Assembly (NCBI GenBank): GCA_016711225.1
Contig: JADJTK010000040.1
Coordinates: 1-45,799 of the forward strand
DNA from: Opitutaceae bacterium
GTDB taxonomy: Bacteria > Verrucomicrobiota > Verrucomicrobiia > Opitutales > Opitutaceae
Reading direction: 5' to 3'
DNA length: 45,799 nucleotides
The notes under the pieces are model-generated. The model was not told the DNA's origin, made no database searches, and saw only the letters and a program-made list of their open reading frames with translations. A program made the position numbers and the translations under genes. Positions 41,731 through 45,799 of this stretch are shown here, in pieces; position 1 is the stretch's first letter, and each line of letters begins with the position of its first letter.

Positions 41731-42582
41731 ATGAAACCGCTGCTTCGTTCCCTGGCGTTCCTCCCCCTCGCATTCCTGCCGCTGGCGGCCAGCGCCGGCA
41801 CCGAGACCCAACCGCCGCTCATCCCGATGCGGGATTTCTTCCGCAACCCCGAGAAAGCCGGCTTCGCGCTCTCGCCCGACGGCACCCACCTCGCCTGGCT
41901 TCAGCCGTGGGAGAGCCGCATGAACATCCACGTGCAGAAGATTGGCTCGCCGGAGGTGGTGCGCGTCACCGCCGCCAAGGAGCGCGACATCCGCCAGTTC
42001 TTCTGGAAGGGCAGCAACCACCTCGCCTACCTCCTGGACAAGGGCGGCGACGAGAACTTCCACCTCTACTCCGTCGCCGTCGACGGCACCGGCTTCAAGG
42101 AGCTCACCCCCTTCGACAAGGTCCGTACCCAGATCGTCGACGACCTGGAGGACAACGACACCGACGCCATCATCGCGCTCAACAAGCGCACGGCCGAGGT
42201 CTTCGACGCCTACCGCGTCAACGTCGCCACCGGCGAGCTCACCCTCGTCGCCGAGAACCCCGGCAACATCACCAGCTGGGTCACCGACTGGGACGGCCGC
42301 ATCCGCGTCGCCTCCACCAGTGACGGTGTGAACACCAGCTTCCTCTACCGCCCAAGCGAGAAGGACCCGTTCCAGACCATCCTCACCACCACCTTCCGCG
42401 ACGCGCTCCAGCCCCTCTTCTTCACCTTCGACAACCAGGCCCTCTACGCCGCATCCAACCTCGGGCGCGACAAGCAGGCCATCGTCCGCATCGATCCTGC
42501 CACCACCAAGGAGCTGGAGGTGATCTTCGAGCATCCTGACGTCGACGTCACCAGGCTGCTCGTCTCCAGAAGCACAAGGTGA
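41731..42582 (+). pseudogene. S9 family prolyl oligopeptidase-type protein, N-terminal part, frameshifted
   Basis: 284 codons from the ATG at 41731. Signal peptide (LLRSLAFLPLAFLPLAASA), then the beta-propeller half of an S9C-type peptidase (DFFRNPEKAGFALSPDGTHLAW, WESRMNIHVQKIG, DNDTDAIIALNKRTAEVFD). The frame ends abruptly at TRLLVSRSTR. One missing base near 42567 would give TRLLVS-x-KHKVITGTAF and continue directly into the catalytic half, which is intact in the next frame. So this is one gene broken or mis-sequenced. The alternative, two coupled polypeptides, is possible because the downstream GTG overlaps this stop (GTGA). Confidence 0.8.
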
Positions 42583-43649
42583 TCACCGGCACCGCCTTCA
42601 CCACCGCCCGCCGCAGCTACAAGTTCTTCGACGACGAGCGCGCGAAGCTCCAGGCCGACATCGAGAAGCGCCTCCCCGGTTACGAGGTCAACATCGTCAG
42701 TCGCAGCCGCGACGAGTCGAAGTGCCTCGTGCGCACCTCCGGCGACAAATCCCGCGGCGCCTACTATTTCTACGACCTCACCGACGGCCGCTTCCTCAAG
42801 CTCGTGGACATCAGCCCCTGGCTCAACGAGGCCCATATGGCCGACATGCAGCCGATCGCCTTCCACGCACGCGACGGCCTTTCACTCACCGGCTACCTCA
42901 CCCTGCCCAAGGGCGCGCCGGCAAAAAAGCTGCCACTGGTGATCAACCCCCACGGCGGCCCCTGGGCGCGCGACGACTGGGGCTTCGACCCTGAGGTGCA
43001 GTTCCTCGCCAACCGCGGCTATGCCGTCCTGCAGCTCAATTTCCGCAGCTCCACCGGTTTCGGCCGCAAGTTCTGGGAAGCAGGCTTCAAGCAATGGGGA
43101 CGCGGCACCATGCAACACGACCTCAGCGACGCAGTGAAGTGGGCCATCGAGCAGGGCATCGCCGATCCCAAGCGCGTCGGAATCTACGGCGGCAGCTACG
43201 GCGGCTACGCCACGCTCGCCGGACTCGCCTTCACCCCGGAGCTCTACGCCGCTGGCGTGGACTACGTCGGCCCCTCCAATCTCTTCACCCTGCTCGGCAG
43301 CCTCCCGGCCTACTGGGAGCCGTTCCGCCAGCAGATGTATGCGATGGTCGGCGACCCGGAGAAGGACAAGGACCTGCTCACCGCCGCCTCGCCCTTGTTC
43401 AGCGCCGACCAGATCCGCGCCCCCTTGCTCGTCCTCCAAGGAGCCAATGATCCCCGAGTAAAGAAGGCCGAGGCCGACCAGATCGTCGAGGCGCTGAAGA
43501 AGCGCGGCATCGACGTGCCCTACATTGTCAAAGACAACGAGGGGCACGGTTTCCACAACGAGGAGAACCGATTCGAAGCCTACGGGGCGATGGAGCAGTT
43601 CTTCGCCAAGCACCTCGGCGGCCGAGCCGAGAAGCCGAAGGCTCCCTAA
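42579..43649 (+). CDS. S9 family peptidase, catalytic alpha/beta-hydrolase part
   Basis: 356 residues read from a GTG that overlaps the upstream stop. It completes the propeller (TGTAFTTARRSYKFFDDERA, SRDESKCLVRTSGDKSRGAY) and then gives the hydrolase domain: PLVINPHGGPWARDDWGFDP, YAVLQLNFRSSTGFGRKFWE, nucleophile S206 in YGGSYGGYATLAG, acid D291 in LQGANDPRV and His H323 in NEGHGFHNEEN. All triad members are present. It would cleave short peptides, fitting the peptide-import genes elsewhere in the window. Whether a working protein is made depends on the frameshift just upstream. Confidence 0.88.
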   Translation: MITGTAFTTARRSYKFFDDERAKLQADIEKRLPGYEVNIVSRSRDESKCLVRTSGDKSRGAYYFYDLTDGRFLKLVDISPWLNEAHMADMQPIAFHARDGLSLTGYLTLPKGAPAKKLPLVINPHGGPWARDDWGFDPEVQFLANRGYAVLQLNFRSSTGFGRKFWEAGFKQWGRGTMQHDLSDAVKWAIEQGIADPKRVGIYGGSYGGYATLAGLAFTPELYAAGVDYVGPSNLFTLLGSLPAYWEPFRQQMYAMVGDPEKDKDLLTAASPLFSADQIRAPLLVLQGANDPRVKKAEADQIVEALKKRGIDVPYIVKDNEGHGFHNEENRFEAYGAMEQFFAKHLGGRAEKPKAP

Positions 43650-43721
43650 GCTCGGGGCCGCACGCTCCGCGCCCGGGCGCCTGGGCGCGGGCGGCGCGGC
43701 AGGCTCGGTCCTTCGCCCAGG

Positions 43722-43763
43722 CTGCACATTTGAGTGATCCGGCCGCACCACGCAAATGTGCAG
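43722..43763. repeat. 11-bp perfect inverted repeat with 20-base spacer
   Basis: CTGCACATTTG and CAAATGTGCAG, in the 222-base gap between the S9 gene and the flavoprotein gene. It may be a terminator stem without a T-run, an operator, or an extragenic palindrome. Confidence 0.5.
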
Positions 43764-43871
43764 GCCGATCCCGCAGCCGTGATCACACGATCGAGTCGCA
43801 GGGCGGCGCGGGCCGACGCTCGTGTTTCCGTCGTTTCCAAATCGGCGCCGGCATGAAACAAAGTCCGCCAC

Positions 43872-45096
43872 ATGCCGGAACCTCTTCAGATCGCCATCGT
43901 CGGCGGCGGCGCCGCTGGCTTCTTCGCCGCGATCGCGTGCGCCGAGTCGCTCGGCCCGCGCGGGCGAGTGACAATCTTCGAGGCCACCGCCAAGCCCCTC
44001 GCCAAGGTCCGCATTTCCGGCGGCGGGCGCTGCAACGTCACCAACGCGCTCACCGATCCTCGGGAGCTCATCGCCCACTACCCGCGCGGCGGCCGTGAAC
44101 TGCTCGGTCCCTTCCACCGCTTCGGCCCGCGCGAAACCAAAGCCTGGTACGAGGCGCGTGGCGTGCCTCTAGTCACCCAGCCCGATCTCTGCCTCTTCCC
44201 GGCGAGCGACGACTCCGCCACGGTGATCGACTGCCTGCTCGGCGCCGCACGCGCCGCCGGCGTGGAATTGCGGACACACTGCGCCGTGAAACAGGTCGTG
44301 CACGACGGCACCCGCCTCACACTCACGCTCGGCTCCGGCGGGGTGTTTGTCGCTGATCGGGTGCTGCTCGCCACCGGCGGCGCCAAGGGCCTCGATCTCG
44401 CCACGGCACTCGGCCACCGTATCGAGTCGCCGGTGCCATCGCTTTTCACCTTCCGCATCGCCGATCCGCGCTGCGCCCAACTGGCCGGCATCGTGATCGA
44501 GGAGGCCATCGCCACCGTGCCCGGGACTCGGCTACAGGGCGCCGGCCCGCTGCTCTTCACCCACGAGGGCCTCAGCGGCCCGGCCATCCTGCGCCTCTCC
44601 GCCTGGGGCGCACGCGAGCTCGCCACCCGCGGCTACACGTTCACCGTCGCGCTCAACCTCGTACCGCCGCTCACCACTGCCGCGGTGGTGGAGAAGCTCA
44701 CGGCGCTGCGCACCACCCACGGTCGCAAGCAGCTCCACACCTGGAGCCCGCTTGCGCTCCCGCAGCGCCTCTGGGAACAGCTCGTCACCGCCTCGGGTGC
44801 ACGCGCCGGGGTCACCTGGGCCGAAGCGCCGGCGGCGGTGGTTCACACGCTGGCGCGGCTGGCCACCGCCATCGAGTTCCCGGTCTCGGGCAAGAGCACC
44901 AACCGCGAGGAATTCGTCACCTGCGGCGGAGTGAGCCTGCGCGAGATCGATTTCCGCACGATGCAGAGTCGCGTCTGCCCCGGCCTCTTCTTCGCCGGAG
45001 AAGTGCTCGATATCGACGGACTTACCGGGGGCTTCAATTTCCAGGCGGCATGGACCACCGGTTGGCACGCAGGCCAGGCGATGGCGGGCGCGGTAG
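43872..45096 (+). CDS. BaiN/HI0933-type NAD(P)/FAD-dependent oxidoreductase (stop codon apparently lost by an indel)
   Basis: About 408 residues are family-like. The FAD dinucleotide fold is at the N-terminus (IAIVGGGAAGFFAAIACAE), then the diagnostic GGGRCNVTN, LLATGGAKGLDLA, FTHEGLSGPAILRLSAWG, STNREEFVTCGGVSLREIDF and FAGEVLDIDGLTGGFNFQAA, ending at GWHAGQAMAGA. In this frame no stop codon occurs up to the window edge, and the continuation translates the next gene out of frame as Pro/Ser/Thr-rich sequence. Removing one base in the GCGGGCGCGG run at 45084-45093 would place a TAG at 45094-45096 right after QAMAGA, so I set the end there by inference. Substrate unknown. Confidence 0.82.
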
Positions 45097-45247
45097 CGGG
45101 CCGGCGCCGCGCCTCCCTCCTTCTCGTACTCCGGCCCGCACGGACGCCGGCGGAGCAGCGTTTCGGCGCTCGCCGCCTTGACGCATCGCCCCCAGTCCGC
45201 GCTCGCCCCGCTCTTCGCATGGCGCCAATTTTCCACCACCCCTCCCC

Positions 45248-45799
45248 ATGTCGTCCTTCTTTCCCACGCTCGGCATCCAGCTCTACTCCTACGGCACGAA
45301 GTTCTCCTTCACCGCCCCGACCGCCGAACTTCTCGATACAGTCGTCGCCGCCGGCTACGATGCCGTCGAGGGCCAGAACGACGCCGATCCCGCCGGCTTC
45401 GCCGCCCTCCTCGCCGACCGCCGGCTCACGCACGCCGGTATCCACGTCACGCCCATCCGCTTGCACGACGTCGACGCCCTGCTCGCCCAGCTCGCCTCCA
45501 CCGGTGCCCGCGACGTCTGCAACTCCGGCCTGCTCGACTGGAACCGGCGTTCGCCCGCCGACTACGCCGAGGCCATCGAGCGCTTCAACACCACCGGCCG
45601 CCAACTCCGCGCCGCCGGCGTGCATCTGCACTACCACAACCACGAGTGGGAATTCGACCGGGTCGATGGCGGGCGCACCGGGATGGACCTGCTCCTGGCC
45701 GGGCTCGATCCGGCCGCCGTCGACCTCGGACTCGACCTCGGCTGGGTGCTGCGCGCCGGCCACGACCCCGTCTCCTTTCTGCGCACCCACGGCCACCGC
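45248..45799 (+). CDS. Sugar phosphate isomerase/epimerase-like TIM-barrel protein, partial
   Basis: The frame opens at an ATG (MSSFFPTLGIQLYSYGTKFS) and runs off the right edge after 184 codons. It is the start of a xylose isomerase-like/AP endonuclease 2 barrel: GIQLYSYG, AELLDTVVAAGYDAVEGQND, VHLHYHNHEWEFD (metal-site His/Glu region) and DLGLDLGWVLRAG. Members isomerise or epimerise sugars and inositol derivatives. It lies about 150 bases past the probable end of the flavoprotein, in a different frame. Consistent with the carbohydrate-degrading theme; substrate not assigned. Confidence 0.87.
   Translation, partial: MSSFFPTLGIQLYSYGTKFSFTAPTAELLDTVVAAGYDAVEGQNDADPAGFAALLADRRLTHAGIHVTPIRLHDVDALLAQLASTGARDVCNSGLLDWNRRSPADYAEAIERFNTTGRQLRAAGVHLHYHNHEWEFDRVDGGRTGMDLLLAGLDPAAVDLGLDLGWVLRAGHDPVSFLRTHGHR

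Noticed and set aside
42555..42595. Programmed ribosomal frameshift in the S9 gene
   Set aside because: No X-XXY-YYZ slippery heptamer or stimulatory structure is visible at the junction.

Overview
The window looks like chromosomal DNA of a high-GC member of the Verrucomicrobiota, most likely Opitutaceae-like. The best marker is a 51-residue protein at 30384-30539 that matches the Chlamydia/Verrucomicrobia small basic protein family. Supporting signs are a fused SecDF, polysaccharide hydrolases (GH95, GH88), a CAP-domain secreted protein ending in a Ca-loop/YALGL motif, and very long multi-PAS hybrid kinases. This placement is an inference from protein features; no 16S rRNA gene is present.

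Layout. 1-9476 is a sensory cluster: a leftward periplasmic-binding-type sensor cut by the left edge, then two very large rightward hybrid histidine kinases. They are separated by a repeat-rich 486-base gap that holds a 115-bp palindromic element. 9570-13140 holds a secreted beta-helix protein, a secreted MsrB, a lone sigma-70 region 4 protein and about 650 gene-free bases. 13141-19792 is a leftward carbohydrate block: GH95 fucosidase, DJ-1/PfpI protein, UDP-sugar pyrophosphorylase and phosphoglucomutase. 19956-26264 carries a small membrane protein and parts of an oligopeptide transporter (oppD, oppF, oppA, but no permeases), with a low-GC unknown secreted gene between oppD and oppF, plus trmL and a single-domain response regulator. 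26356-31242 has the CAP protein, smpB-rpoZ, cutA, the small basic protein and a DedA/VTT membrane protein.

31584-36340 is a leftward housekeeping block yajC-secDF-recJ (protein export and DNA repair). It is divergent from speA (arginine decarboxylase with a basic Lys/Ala/Pro tail), which converges on pfkA across an inverted-repeat-bounded intergenic segment. 40240-45799 has a GH88 unsaturated glucuronyl hydrolase, an S9 peptidase split by a frameshift, a BaiN/HI0933-type flavoprotein and the start of a sugar phosphate isomerase-like TIM-barrel protein cut by the right edge.

Physiology suggested (inference): an organism that degrades fucose- and uronate-containing polysaccharides and peptides and senses its surroundings with large membrane kinases. 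Three places show apparent single-base frame disruptions (near 6038, 42567 and 45090). They are either real lesions or residual indel errors, so the assembly should be checked before conclusions are drawn. No rRNA, tRNA, IS transposase or CRISPR array was found. The most unusual items are the two-copy palindromic element, the low-GC secreted gene between oppD and oppF, the lone sigma region 4 protein and several strong dyad structures between genes.
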